Shown: in pieces, positions 10,104 to 19,853 of the stretch
How positions within the stretch are numbered: position 1 is the stretch's first letter
Layout of the letters: each line of letters opens with the position of its first letter
From: Asticcacaulis excentricus
GTDB taxonomy: Bacteria; Pseudomonadota; Alphaproteobacteria; Caulobacterales; Caulobacteraceae
Assembly: GCF_003966695.1 (NCBI RefSeq)
Contig: NZ_AP018828.1
Location: forward strand, 774,001-838,000
Length of the DNA: 64,000 nt
Reading direction: 5' to 3'
The notes under the pieces: generated by a model
Told to the model about the DNA's origin: nothing
Database searches by the model: none
The model's input: only the letters and a program-made list of their open reading frames with translations
Made by a program: the position numbers and the translations under genes

Positions 10104-10309
10104 ATATCGTATAATCTATATGTAGTTTCCATGAATACAATTCTTTTAAATTTTGCATTTTTGATACAGTCCATTTGTTTGTTGAACGGGGAATAGAAAT
10201 TTCTTTTCTTACATGTACTATGAAAACTGTGGCGTCACAAAAATTCTATAGCGCCAATACTGTGCAGGAGAAGCGTTCAGGTGGCTCCATAAAAAATGAG
10301 GAAGTCATC

Positions 10310-10945
10310 ATGAAAAAAGTAATTATCATTGCCGCAGCCACTACAGCTCTGTTCACGGCGGGTGCCGCCTCGGCCGAAGGTACGGTCAGCTATAATGTCG
10401 GGGTTACGTCCGACTACGTCTGGCGTGGCGTCACCCAGACTGACGAAAACGCGGCTATTCAGGGCGGTATCGATTACACCAACGGCATCTTTTACGCCGG
10501 CACCTGGGCGTCCAACGTCGATTTCGGTGGCAAGGCCGATTATGAGCTGGACCTTTACGCAGGGGTAAAGCCCACAGCCGGTAATTTTACCTTCGACATC
10601 GGCGTGCTGGCCTATCTCTATCCGCAGGAAGACGACCTGAATTTCGAGGAAGTCAAACTGGGCGTTAGCCACCCCCTCGGCAAGGGCACGATCGGTGCAG
10701 CGGCCTATTTCAACACAGATGACAATTTCGAAGACTATTTCGAAGTCAACGCCGCCTACCCCCTGACCGATAAGGTGTCCGTTTCCGGCGCATTTGGTGA
10801 CTATGGCACCTACAATACCTGGAACCTCGGTGGGGCCTACGCCTTCACCTCCAACCTGTCTGTGGACCTGCGTTACCACGATACCGATGTCGATACACGT
10901 TACAGCGACGAACGTGTTGTGCTCAGCCTGAAGGCCGCGTTTTAA
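10310..10945 (+). CDS. TorF-family putative porin, copy 1
   Basis: A 211-aa outer-membrane beta-barrel candidate of the TIGR02001/TorF group. A signal peptide (residues 1-22, ending ASA) leads to the family opening SYNVGVTSDYVWRGVTQT and the FYAGTWASNVDF block. Alternating strands follow, and the protein ends in an aromatic residue (LSLKAAF), the usual barrel C-terminus. I chose the ATG at 10310 because of the adjacent GAGGAAG site and signal peptide; an upstream in-frame start has no such features. It is paralogous to the gene at 11.3 kb and lies beside amtB. Its substrate is unknown. Confidence 0.85.
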   Translation: MKKVIIIAAATTALFTAGAASAEGTVSYNVGVTSDYVWRGVTQTDENAAIQGGIDYTNGIFYAGTWASNVDFGGKADYELDLYAGVKPTAGNFTFDIGVLAYLYPQEDDLNFEEVKLGVSHPLGKGTIGAAAYFNTDDNFEDYFEVNAAYPLTDKVSVSGAFGDYGTYNTWNLGGAYAFTSNLSVDLRYHDTDVDTRYSDERVVLSLKAAF

Positions 10946-10965
10946 GGCGTAAAGACGGTTGGATC

Positions 10966-11002
10966 AGGAAACCGCCCTCTACTCGCGCGGGCGGTTTCTC
11001 TG
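10966..11002 (+). terminator. Hairpin after TorF-like copy 1
   Basis: GAAACCGCCC (10968-10977) is exactly complementary to GGGCGGTTTC (10989-10998). The following T-tract is weak. Confidence 0.65.
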
Positions 11003-11029
11003 TCTGAGACCGATTCGCTTTTTTGCGCA

Positions 11030-11059
11030 CTGCGGCGCAAAAGTAACGCTGCGCCGCAG
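11030..11059. repeat. Perfect 10-bp inverted repeat between the two porin genes
   Basis: CTGCGGCGCA (11030-11039) and TGCGCCGCAG (11050-11059) with a 10-nt spacer. It lies in a 372-bp gap (10946-11317) that otherwise contains an AT-rich putative promoter region for the second porin and no gene. Confidence 0.5.
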
Positions 11060-11317
11060 GAAAACCTCGCCACATTTGCAACACACACAAAAGAGAACCC
11101 GCCTCAACGCGAATTTTTATTATTTAAAATCAATTATATAATTTATGTTGACCTGTGTGAATATCGCGTTAGAGATTCGTGACAATTTTACATCAAGCGC
11201 CACCAAACCTTCCGCAGGGGGTAGTACGCAGCGTAAAAATTGCTACATTAAACTTCGATTTACACCGCAGTTGCGTGCTGCGGGCTATAATCTGAACCAT
11301 AAAACAGGATACAGATC

Positions 11318-11989
11318 ATGAAGAAGTTCCTCCTCGCCGCTACGATCGCCGCCAGCGCTCTGGTCGCCGGTGCCGCCTCCGCTGAAGGCGCCCTCAGCTA
11401 CAACATCGCCGCCACCAACAACTACGTCTGGCGCGGTATCTCGCAATCGAACAAGGAAGCCGCTGTTCAGGGTGGTATCGACTACACCAACGGCTCCTTC
11501 TACGCCGGCACCTGGGCGTCGAACGTCGATTTCGGCTCGGACGCTTCGCTGGAAGTCGATCTGTACGCCGGCGTGAAGCCGACCGTTGGCAACTGGTCGT
11601 TCGACTTCGGTGCCATCTACTATGCCTATCCGGACGAAGACGCGCTGAACTTCGGCGAACTGAAGGCTGGTTTCTCGCACCCGATGGGCAAGGGCACGAT
11701 CGGTGCAGCCATGTACACCAACTGGGAAACGCTGGAAAACCCGTACTATGAGCTGAACGCGGCCTATCCGCTGACCGAAAAGTGGTCGGTTTCGGGTGCC
11801 ATGGGCAAACAGGAACTGTCGGCAGGTGACTATACCACCTGGAACATTGGTGCTGGTTACGCCCTGACCCAAAACCTGTCGCTCGACGTCCGCTACTGGG
11901 ACACCGGCGACCACGCTCTGGGCCTGGCGGCTAACGGCCGCAACCTCATGAAGGAGCAGATCGCTGTGACCCTCAAGGCGGCGTTCTAA
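11318..11989 (+). CDS. TorF-family putative porin, copy 2
   Basis: A 223-aa paralogue of the preceding porin, with the same opening after the signal peptide (SYNIAATNNYVWRGISQS), the same FYAGTWASNVDF block and a terminal KAAF. The first 23 residues are a signal peptide ending ASAEG. Codon use is more biased than in copy 1, which suggests higher expression, although I judged this only by eye. It has its own upstream region and a strong terminator. Tandem duplication is the simplest origin. Confidence 0.86.
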   Translation: MKKFLLAATIAASALVAGAASAEGALSYNIAATNNYVWRGISQSNKEAAVQGGIDYTNGSFYAGTWASNVDFGSDASLEVDLYAGVKPTVGNWSFDFGAIYYAYPDEDALNFGELKAGFSHPMGKGTIGAAMYTNWETLENPYYELNAAYPLTEKWSVSGAMGKQELSAGDYTTWNIGAGYALTQNLSLDVRYWDTGDHALGLAANGRNLMKEQIAVTLKAAF

Positions 11990-12028
11990 GTCTTCCGGCT
12001 AAGCCATCTGGCATTAAGCCACAGAAAT

Positions 12029-12066
12029 CGGCCGCAAGCCCCTTGGGGTTTGCGGCCTTTTTGTTT
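12029..12066 (+). terminator. Terminator after TorF-like copy 2
   Basis: GGCCGCAA (12030-12037) pairs with TTGCGGCC (about 12050-12057), then a T-rich run. The 5' part of the longest open frame for parE overlaps it, which supports the later parE start. Confidence 0.88.
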
Positions 12067-12132
12067 ATGGATTGTTCACGTCCTCCATCGCCTGTCGGAT
12101 GGAAATTCACCGAATCGGTCCACAGTACGCGC

Positions 12133-14220
<2,088 letters not shown>

Positions 14221-14374
14221 GCCGCCGCAGCGCAATAAATCTCTGTCCTTTTATGTAAAATCTGATACTAGAGGCCGCAAAGCCTTTACCGGCGTATTTA
14301 TCGCCGTGTCCGCGCTTACGCGGCGGCTGATTTTTTTCCTGCGACTGTCCGAAACGGCAACCCTTCAAAGCTGA

Positions 14375-15880
14375 ATGACCAAATTTACCGATCTAGGCCT
14401 GAACCCCGATATCCTGAAAGCCGTGGCCGATACCGGCTACGATACGCCGACCGCCATTCAGGAACAGGCCATCCCCATTGCCCTGATCGGACTGGACGTT
14501 CTGGGGATCGCCCAAACCGGCACCGGCAAGACGGCGGCCTTCACCCTGCCAATGATCGAGAAGCTGGCTTCAGGACGTTCACGCGCCCGTATGCCGCGCG
14601 CCATCGTGCTGGCGCCGACGCGCGAACTGGCCGATCAGGTGGCCGAAGCCTTTGAGAAATATGCCAAATATTGCAAACTGAACTGGGCCCTGCTGATCGG
14701 TGGTGTCTCCATGGCCGATCAGGTGGCCAAGCTGGACAAGGGCGTCGATGTGCTGATCGCCACCCCGGGCCGTCTGCTCGACCTGTTTGAGCGCTCCAAG
14801 GTGATGCTGAATGGCGTGCAACTGATGGTCGTTGATGAAGCCGACCGCATGCTCGACATGGGCTTCATCCCCGACATCGAGCGCATCTTCAAACTGACGC
14901 CGCCGTCGCGTCAGACCCTGTTCTTCTCGGCGACCATGCCGCCGGAAATCACGCGCCTGACCGAACAGTTCCTGAAGAACCCGGTCCGCATCGAAGTCTC
15001 GCGCCCGGCAACGACCAACGAAAACATCACCCAATACGTCTATCGCGTGCCGTCGGGCGACTCCAAACTGCTGGCAAAGGCCAAGCGGCTGGCCCTGCGC
15101 ACCCTGATCGGGCAGCTCGAGATCAATAACGGCATCGTCTTCTGCAACCGCAAGACCGATGTCGATATCGTCGCCAAGTCCCTGTCGGTACACGGTTTTA
15201 ACGCCGCACCGATCCACGGCGACCTGGATCAGTCCCTGCGCATGAAGACGCTTGATGCCTTCCGCAGCGGCGAACTGAAACTGCTGGTGGCCTCGGACGT
15301 CGCGGCGCGCGGGCTGGATATCCCCAGCGTCAGCCATGTGTTCAACTTCGATGTGCCGCACCATGCTGATGACTATGTGCACCGTATCGGTCGGACAGGT
15401 CGCGCTGGTCGCACGGGTGAGGCCTATCTGATCCTCGCGCCCAACGATGAAAAGAACTACGACAAGGTTCTGAAGCTCATCAAGAAAGAGCCCAATCCGC
15501 TGGAACTGGACGTCGATTGGAGCCCGCTGGCCGATGCACGTCCGGAGCGGGAAAAGCCCGCGCGCGGTCGTGGTGAGCGCACGGAGCGTGACCGTTCGGC
15601 CCGCCCGCGCCGTGAGCGTGGCCGCAAGAGCGAATCAGCCCCTGAGGCCGTCGCCGAAGTCGTGGTCCCGGAAGAGGTCGTTGTGGACGCCGCTCCGCTG
15701 CCGGAGAAAAAAACGCGCCGCCGCAAATCTCCCGTGGCAGACACCCCGCCGCCGCGCGCAACGGCGGTCTCTGACGATTTTCCGTTGAAAGACAACGAAG
15801 ACAGCCTGCCCAAAGGTCCGGACGGTCTGGGTTTCGGCGGCCATGTGCCGGCCTTTATGCTGCGCAGCGCCTACCGCTGA
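14375..15880 (+). CDS. rhlE: DEAD-box RNA helicase, RhlE-like
   Basis: ATP-dependent RNA helicase (501 aa), likely in ribosome assembly or RNA decay. Q motif GYDTPTAIQ (about 21-29), Walker A AQTGTGKT (46-53), PTREL, GG, TPGR, DEAD (154-157), SAT (185-187), ARGLD and HRIGRTGRAGR are all present in order. Residues from about 385 form an Arg-rich basic tail typical of RhlE-type proteins, followed by a conserved-looking GFGGHVPAFML end. The start at 14375 opens MTKFTDLGL, as in relatives. The subfamily name is less certain than the helicase call. Confidence 0.92.
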   Translation: MTKFTDLGLNPDILKAVADTGYDTPTAIQEQAIPIALIGLDVLGIAQTGTGKTAAFTLPMIEKLASGRSRARMPRAIVLAPTRELADQVAEAFEKYAKYCKLNWALLIGGVSMADQVAKLDKGVDVLIATPGRLLDLFERSKVMLNGVQLMVVDEADRMLDMGFIPDIERIFKLTPPSRQTLFFSATMPPEITRLTEQFLKNPVRIEVSRPATTNENITQYVYRVPSGDSKLLAKAKRLALRTLIGQLEINNGIVFCNRKTDVDIVAKSLSVHGFNAAPIHGDLDQSLRMKTLDAFRSGELKLLVASDVAARGLDIPSVSHVFNFDVPHHADDYVHRIGRTGRAGRTGEAYLILAPNDEKNYDKVLKLIKKEPNPLELDVDWSPLADARPEREKPARGRGERTERDRSARPRRERGRKSESAPEAVAEVVVPEEVVVDAAPLPEKKTRRRKSPVADTPPPRATAVSDDFPLKDNEDSLPKGPDGLGFGGHVPAFMLRSAYR

Positions 15881-15981
15881 GGGCTAGGGTAAAGCAAAAT
15901 AAGTTCCCGCGTTAACCGCCTGTCAGAGAAATTGACTTAATGTGTTTCTCGTCACCCGATTCGTGACACAAGGAAGCCTTT

Positions 15982-17040
15982 ATGAGCAACGACATAGAAG
16001 TGAGCGTTCGCAGTTCCAATGCCTATAGTCTGGCCGTGGAGGCCATTCGGCTGATGGAAGTGCACGGGGTCTGGCCGACGCCGCTCAATTATGAAATCTG
16101 GCTCTATGTCGCGGGCGATCCCAACTCGGCTCTGGCGCAGGAGATTCATCGCCTGATCGGTTCGGGTGAGAAGATTACCGAGGAAATCTCCGAAAGCCTC
16201 GCTTCGAAATTCATTTCTCGCCTCAAGCTGAATGATGAGGTGCGCGACGCAGGCCTGCGTCTGACGCGCGAGCTGGCCTCGGTCAGCGAAGTCATCAACG
16301 AAGCCCAGAAGGCGCAGAAAGACTATAACGAGACGCTTGAAGGCGCACGCACCAGCATTGATGGGGATTCCGACGCGCAACGCCTACGCCAGCTTGTCGG
16401 GCGTCTGACGGACGCCACCTCACAAATCCTCAACCAGCACGCCCATTTCGAAGTCCGCCTTAGCGAATCCTCACGCGAAGTGGCACGTCTGCGCAAACAC
16501 CTTGATCAGGTGCGTCTGGAAGCCATGACCGACGCCCTGACCAATCTGGCCAATCGTAAATCCTTCGACGAAGCGCTGGAACGCCATTGCGACAGCGACG
16601 AAGGCAAGAATATCACCCTGGCCGTTCTCGACATCGACCATTTCAAACGCTTCAACGACACCTGGGGCCATCAGACGGGCGATCAGGTCCTGCGTTACGT
16701 CGCTTCGGTCCTGTCACGCATCGGTCGCGCCCCGCGCATGGCCGCCCGTTACGGCGGTGAAGAATTTGCCATGATCTTCCCCAGCGAAAATATGGCCGTT
16801 GTCGAGCGCCTGCTCAACGAAGCGCGGCAGGAAATCGCCTCTCGCGTGCTCAAGCGCCGTTCCACCAATGAAGATCTGGGCACGATCACGATTTCCGTCG
16901 GCATCGCCGAACGTGACTATGGCGAAGACGCCTACGACCTGCTCGACCGCGCCGACAAGGCCCTCTATCAGTCGAAGAACAATGGTCGCAACATGGTCAC
17001 CTGCGCCAAATCCGCCTTGAAAGCGACCGACGCCGCCTGA
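15982..17040 (+). CDS. Diguanylate cyclase (GGDEF protein)
   Basis: A 352-aa soluble protein that should make cyclic di-GMP from two GTP. The N-terminal ~150 residues are helical with a likely coiled coil (about 90-175). The C-terminal GGDEF domain has DALTNLANRKSFD, DIDHFKRFNDTWGHQTGD and the active site RYGGEEF (GGEEF at 258-262). The product-inhibition I-site (RxxD five residues upstream) reads RAPR, so it lacks its Asp. No receiver or membrane domain is visible. It stands between rhlE and plsC. Confidence 0.92.
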   Translation: MSNDIEVSVRSSNAYSLAVEAIRLMEVHGVWPTPLNYEIWLYVAGDPNSALAQEIHRLIGSGEKITEEISESLASKFISRLKLNDEVRDAGLRLTRELASVSEVINEAQKAQKDYNETLEGARTSIDGDSDAQRLRQLVGRLTDATSQILNQHAHFEVRLSESSREVARLRKHLDQVRLEAMTDALTNLANRKSFDEALERHCDSDEGKNITLAVLDIDHFKRFNDTWGHQTGDQVLRYVASVLSRIGRAPRMAARYGGEEFAMIFPSENMAVVERLLNEARQEIASRVLKRRSTNEDLGTITISVGIAERDYGEDAYDLLDRADKALYQSKNNGRNMVTCAKSALKATDAA

Positions 17041-17061
17041 GAAATATAACTGGGAAAATAT

Positions 17062-17082
17062 AATTTGAACATTGTTCAAATT
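17062..17082. promoter_or_regulatory. 21-bp perfect palindrome upstream of plsC
   Basis: AATTTGAAC (17062-17070), ATT, GTTCAAATT (17074-17082): exact 9-bp arms. It is 17 bp before the plsC start and 22 bp after the GGDEF stop, a place where an operator or attenuating hairpin would act. Confidence 0.5.
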
Positions 17083-17099
17083 TATGCGACAAGAAGCTG

Positions 17100-17897
17100 G
17101 TGACGACTCCGTCACTGGCTTTCTTTGTGGATACCTCCATGCGCGCCTTTGCGTTCGCCCTCGCCTACTGGGTTTTCTCCATCAGCTACAGCCTTATGGC
17201 TGTTGGCCTGTCGCTCTTGCCGGGCCGCAAACCGGTTCTGTGGGTGGTACAGCGCTATACGCGGCGGATGGTCTGGGCCATGCGGGTACTGGCTGGCATC
17301 CGGCTTGAGGTCCGCGGCCGTCACCTCGTTCCGGACATGCCGGTCATCTTCGCCGCCAAGCATCAGTCGTGGGGTGACGGCTTTTGCCTCTATTCGCAGT
17401 TCGAGGACGTGGCCTTTGTCACCGGCGATCATCTGGAAAAGTTCCCGCTGATGGGCACGCTGCTGCGCAAGCTGGGCGCCATTGTGGTCAACAATTGCGG
17501 CGGCCGCGAAGCGCGCCGCAGCCTCAGCCAGCGCTCGGCCGAAGCCGACCGTGACGGTCGTCACATCCTCATCTATCCCGAAGGCCACCTCAATGCGCCC
17601 GGCACCTATCGCCGCTATCGTTCCGGCGTGTGGCACATGTACAGAAATTTCAACCGCCCCGTAGTGCCCGTGGCCACCAATCTCGGCCTGTTCTGGCAGG
17701 AAACCCAGTATCGCAAGACCGCCGGCACAGCGGTGCTGGAATTCCTTGAACCGATCGCGCCCGGCCTCGACAAGGCGCAGTTCATGGCCGTGCTGCAAGC
17801 GCGCATCGAAGGCCGCACTCAGGAACTGATCGCCGAAGCGCGCGGCGGCCCGGTTGAACCTTCCGAATTGATCACTGAAGGGGCCGTTGCCGCTTAA
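17100..17897 (+). CDS. plsC: 1-acyl-sn-glycerol-3-phosphate acyltransferase
   Basis: Makes phosphatidic acid by acylating lysophosphatidic acid at the inner membrane. The protein (265 aa) has an N-terminal hydrophobic segment (about 15-42). The HX4D catalytic motif KHQSWGD is present (His88, Asp93), and the glycerophosphate-binding block IYPEGHLNAPG sits where EGT-type motifs normally lie. The start is a GTG at 17100 behind AAGAAG; the next ATG (17139) has no ribosome site and would cut into the membrane segment. Other PlsC-like acyltransferases cannot be excluded. Confidence 0.85.
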   Translation: MTTPSLAFFVDTSMRAFAFALAYWVFSISYSLMAVGLSLLPGRKPVLWVVQRYTRRMVWAMRVLAGIRLEVRGRHLVPDMPVIFAAKHQSWGDGFCLYSQFEDVAFVTGDHLEKFPLMGTLLRKLGAIVVNNCGGREARRSLSQRSAEADRDGRHILIYPEGHLNAPGTYRRYRSGVWHMYRNFNRPVVPVATNLGLFWQETQYRKTAGTAVLEFLEPIAPGLDKAQFMAVLQARIEGRTQELIAEARGGPVEPSELITEGAVAA

Positions 17898-17974
17898 ATA
17901 CATAGGATATAAGCGTTTTTTAACGGACGATCTTTAAGAGTAGGGTAGCCGTTTCCTGTTCTGTAAGGTCCGCC

Positions 17975-18367
17975 GTGCCGCGCCCTCTCCGTCTCTCCCA
18001 TCTGATCGACACGGATAACAACCTGCTGATAGTCACCGCCCGCGGTGACTATACCAGCGAAGGCTTTGTGGACGCCCTGATCGACCTTTATCAGAAAATC
18101 GAGAAGCCCTGGCTCTACGACCGTATTCTGGATATGCGCTCGGCTCAGGGCGTGGTTGAACTGTCCGACCTGATGCGGGCGGCCGCTTGGCTGACTCAAG
18201 CCGCTGGTACGCCGCCTCCACCGCGCCGGCGTCTGGCCCTCATTTCCAACGACCCGTTCGACCGTGCGCGCCTGAACGCTCTCGGTGACGCCTTCCCCAA
18301 GGCCTTCATACAACTCTTCGACCGCCGTGACGAAGCCATCGAGTGGTTGGCTTCGTCACAACCTTAA
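17975..18367 (+). CDS. Hypothetical protein, SpoIIAA/STAS-like fold suspected, copy 1
   Basis: A 130-aa protein of unknown function, GTG start. A beta strand LLIVTARGDYTSEGF is followed by a helix with LIDLYQKIEKPWLYDRILDMRSAQG and a late ALISND...EAIEWLASSQ. The strand-helix order and terminal helix with 'EAIEWL' resemble SpoIIAA/STAS-like proteins, which is inference from layout only. It is clearly related to the next gene: EKPWLYDRILDMR matches GEPWRYDRLIDFR. No signal peptide. Confidence 0.6.
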   Translation: MPRPLRLSHLIDTDNNLLIVTARGDYTSEGFVDALIDLYQKIEKPWLYDRILDMRSAQGVVELSDLMRAAAWLTQAAGTPPPPRRRLALISNDPFDRARLNALGDAFPKAFIQLFDRRDEAIEWLASSQP

Positions 18368-18462
18368 CCGATTACCGAAACGGCATTTCACTTTTAAGCT
18401 AAGCGGATTTTAAGCATTGCCCGCTACACTCGGCTGGCACGTCACAAAGTCACAGCTTACCC

Positions 18463-18885
18463 ATGTCGCAAAAATACCGCCTCAGCGTGTTTCTGGATGA
18501 AACCCATTCCATCCTCATTGCCCGCGTCTTCGGCCCCTTCCCCAGCGCCGAACTGTGCGACCGCTTCATCGAAGCCTATGCCGAAATCGGCGAACCGTGG
18601 CGTTATGACCGTCTGATCGACTTTCGCCGCTATACCGGCCATCTGGAAGACGAAGATCGCCAACGCTTTGCGCAGACCTGGGCCGAATGGACGCGCGATT
18701 TCCACGACGGACGCCGGGTCGCCTTTGTGACGCATGACGCGGTGGAAGAGGTCTACATCCAGCAGGACTACGCCTCCTTCCCCAAGGACACGATGCGCAA
18801 CTTCTATACGGCGGATGAGGCGCTCGACTGGCTGACCGGGCGCAGCGGGGAAATCGAGTTTGTGCCGCTCGCCCTGCGGGCCTGA
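18463..18885 (+). CDS. Hypothetical protein, SpoIIAA/STAS-like fold suspected, copy 2
   Basis: A 140-aa paralogue of the previous gene. It opens YRLSVFLDETHSILIARVFGPF, then EAYAEIGEPWRYDRLIDFRRYTG, an acidic helix, VAFVTHDAVEEVYIQQ and FYTADEALDWLTG. The shared pattern and neighbouring location point to tandem duplication with strong divergence. No catalytic motif is apparent. It ends only 60 bp from the 3' end of the convergent sufA, next to a duplicated fragment of that gene. Confidence 0.6.
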   Translation: MSQKYRLSVFLDETHSILIARVFGPFPSAELCDRFIEAYAEIGEPWRYDRLIDFRRYTGHLEDEDRQRFAQTWAEWTRDFHDGRRVAFVTHDAVEEVYIQQDYASFPKDTMRNFYTADEALDWLTGRSGEIEFVPLALRA

Positions 18886-18891
18886 GGCTGA

Positions 18892-18998
18892 TTAATCAGA
18901 TTCCGTGGCTGCGGGCTTGATCGTTACACTCTCGCCGCAGCCGATTTTTAATCAGATTCCGTGGCTGCGGGCTTGATCGTTACACTCTCGCCGCAGCC
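18892..18998. repeat. 51-bp direct duplication of the sufA 3' end
   Basis: Bases 18892-18942 are repeated exactly at 18948-18998 with a 5-bp spacer (period 56). The second copy is the last codons and stop of sufA; the first lies just beyond its stop. Confidence 0.95.
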
Positions 18999-19346
18999 AC
19001 AGGCATCCGTCTCATTCGGGTTGTTAAACACGAACTTCGACGCCAGCTTCGTCGTCTCATAATCAATGACCGTGCCGACCAGATACAGCACCGCCTTGGG
19101 TTCGATCAGTATGGTCACGCCCTTGTCGGTGACCACCTCATCCAGCGGGTCGGCGGCTTCGGCGTAGCTCAGCACGTATTCCTGGCCCGCGCAGCCGCCC
19201 TGCTTCACACCGACGCGCAGCCCCACATAGGGCTTGTCGGCGCGCGCCATAATGGCCTTCACCTGAGCGGCCGCCGCATCGGTCAGCGACACGATGGCCG
19301 GACGCGGCCGACGGGGACGAGGCGTGATAACAGGCTGAATATCCAT
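18948..19346 (-). CDS. sufA: A-type Fe-S carrier (SufA/IscA/ErpA family)
   Basis: Carries nascent Fe-S clusters from the SufBCD scaffold to targets. The protein (132 aa) has a ~20-residue Pro/Arg-rich extension, then SLTDAAAAQVKAIM. The three cluster cysteines are present: one in KQGGCAGQEY and two in ACGCGES near the C-terminus. It is the last gene of the suf operon, 71 bp after sufT. The 3' end is duplicated immediately downstream. The A-type class is firm; the choice of SufA over ErpA rests on the operon. Confidence 0.88.
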   Translation of the reverse strand: MDIQPVITPRPRRPRPAIVSLTDAAAAQVKAIMARADKPYVGLRVGVKQGGCAGQEYVLSYAEAADPLDEVVTDKGVTILIEPKAVLYLVGTVIDYETTKLASKFVFNNPNETDACGCGESVTIKPAATESD

Positions 19347-19416
19347 AGCTATCTCTGCGGCCTTTTACACTGACGAAAGGGGGCACATGGGGGAAACCGC
19401 GTTTCTCCCATGCGAA

Positions 19417-19848
19417 CTAGAACATATTGAGCTGAAGCTTGGCTTCGTCGCTCATTTTCGAAGAGTCCCACGGCGGATCGAAGACCAGATTGACGTGACA
19501 ATCGGCAACACCGCGCACGCCCATCACCGCATTCTGCACCCAGCCCGGCATTTCGCCGGCCACCGGACACCCCGGCGCGGTCAGGGTCATATCGACCACC
19601 ACTTCGCGGTTGTCATTGATATCGACGCGATAGATCAGGCCCAGCTCATAGATATCAACCGGGATTTCCGGGTCGAACACCGTCTTGAACGCCGCGATCA
19701 GTTCGTCGGTCAGACGATCCAGCTCTTCCTGAGGGAGCGGTTCGACCGCCGTCGTCTCTTCCGGCGCAAACAGCTCGGCCTGACCCGGTTCGCCAACCGG
19801 TTCGCTGGCGTCATCGCCGGACAGGGAAATGATCTCGTGCTTGGACAT
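19417..19848 (-). CDS. sufT: SufT, MIP18/DUF59-type Fe-S assembly factor
   Basis: A 143-aa auxiliary Fe-S maturation factor. After an acidic N-terminal region (~45 aa), the DUF59 core shows VFDPEIPVDIYELGLIY, MTLTAPGCPVAGEMPGWV with a conserved Cys, and FDPPWDSSKMS. Two ATGs, at 19854 and 19848, are in frame; the first overlaps the sufS stop by one base, so translational coupling is likely, but MSKHE at 19848 fits relatives better. It lies between sufS and sufA. Confidence 0.88.
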   Translation of the reverse strand: MSKHEIISLSGDDASEPVGEPGQAELFAPEETTAVEPLPQEELDRLTDELIAAFKTVFDPEIPVDIYELGLIYRVDINDNREVVVDMTLTAPGCPVAGEMPGWVQNAVMGVRGVADCHVNLVFDPPWDSSKMSDEAKLQLNMF

Positions 19849-19853
19849 GGTCA

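Noticed and set aside
12043-12132. Upstream start for parE
   Set aside because: That part of the frame overlaps the terminator of the preceding porin gene and lacks ParE similarity.
17915-17945. CtrA box near TTAACGGACGATCTTTAA
   Set aside because: The two TTAA words are 10 bp apart, not 7.
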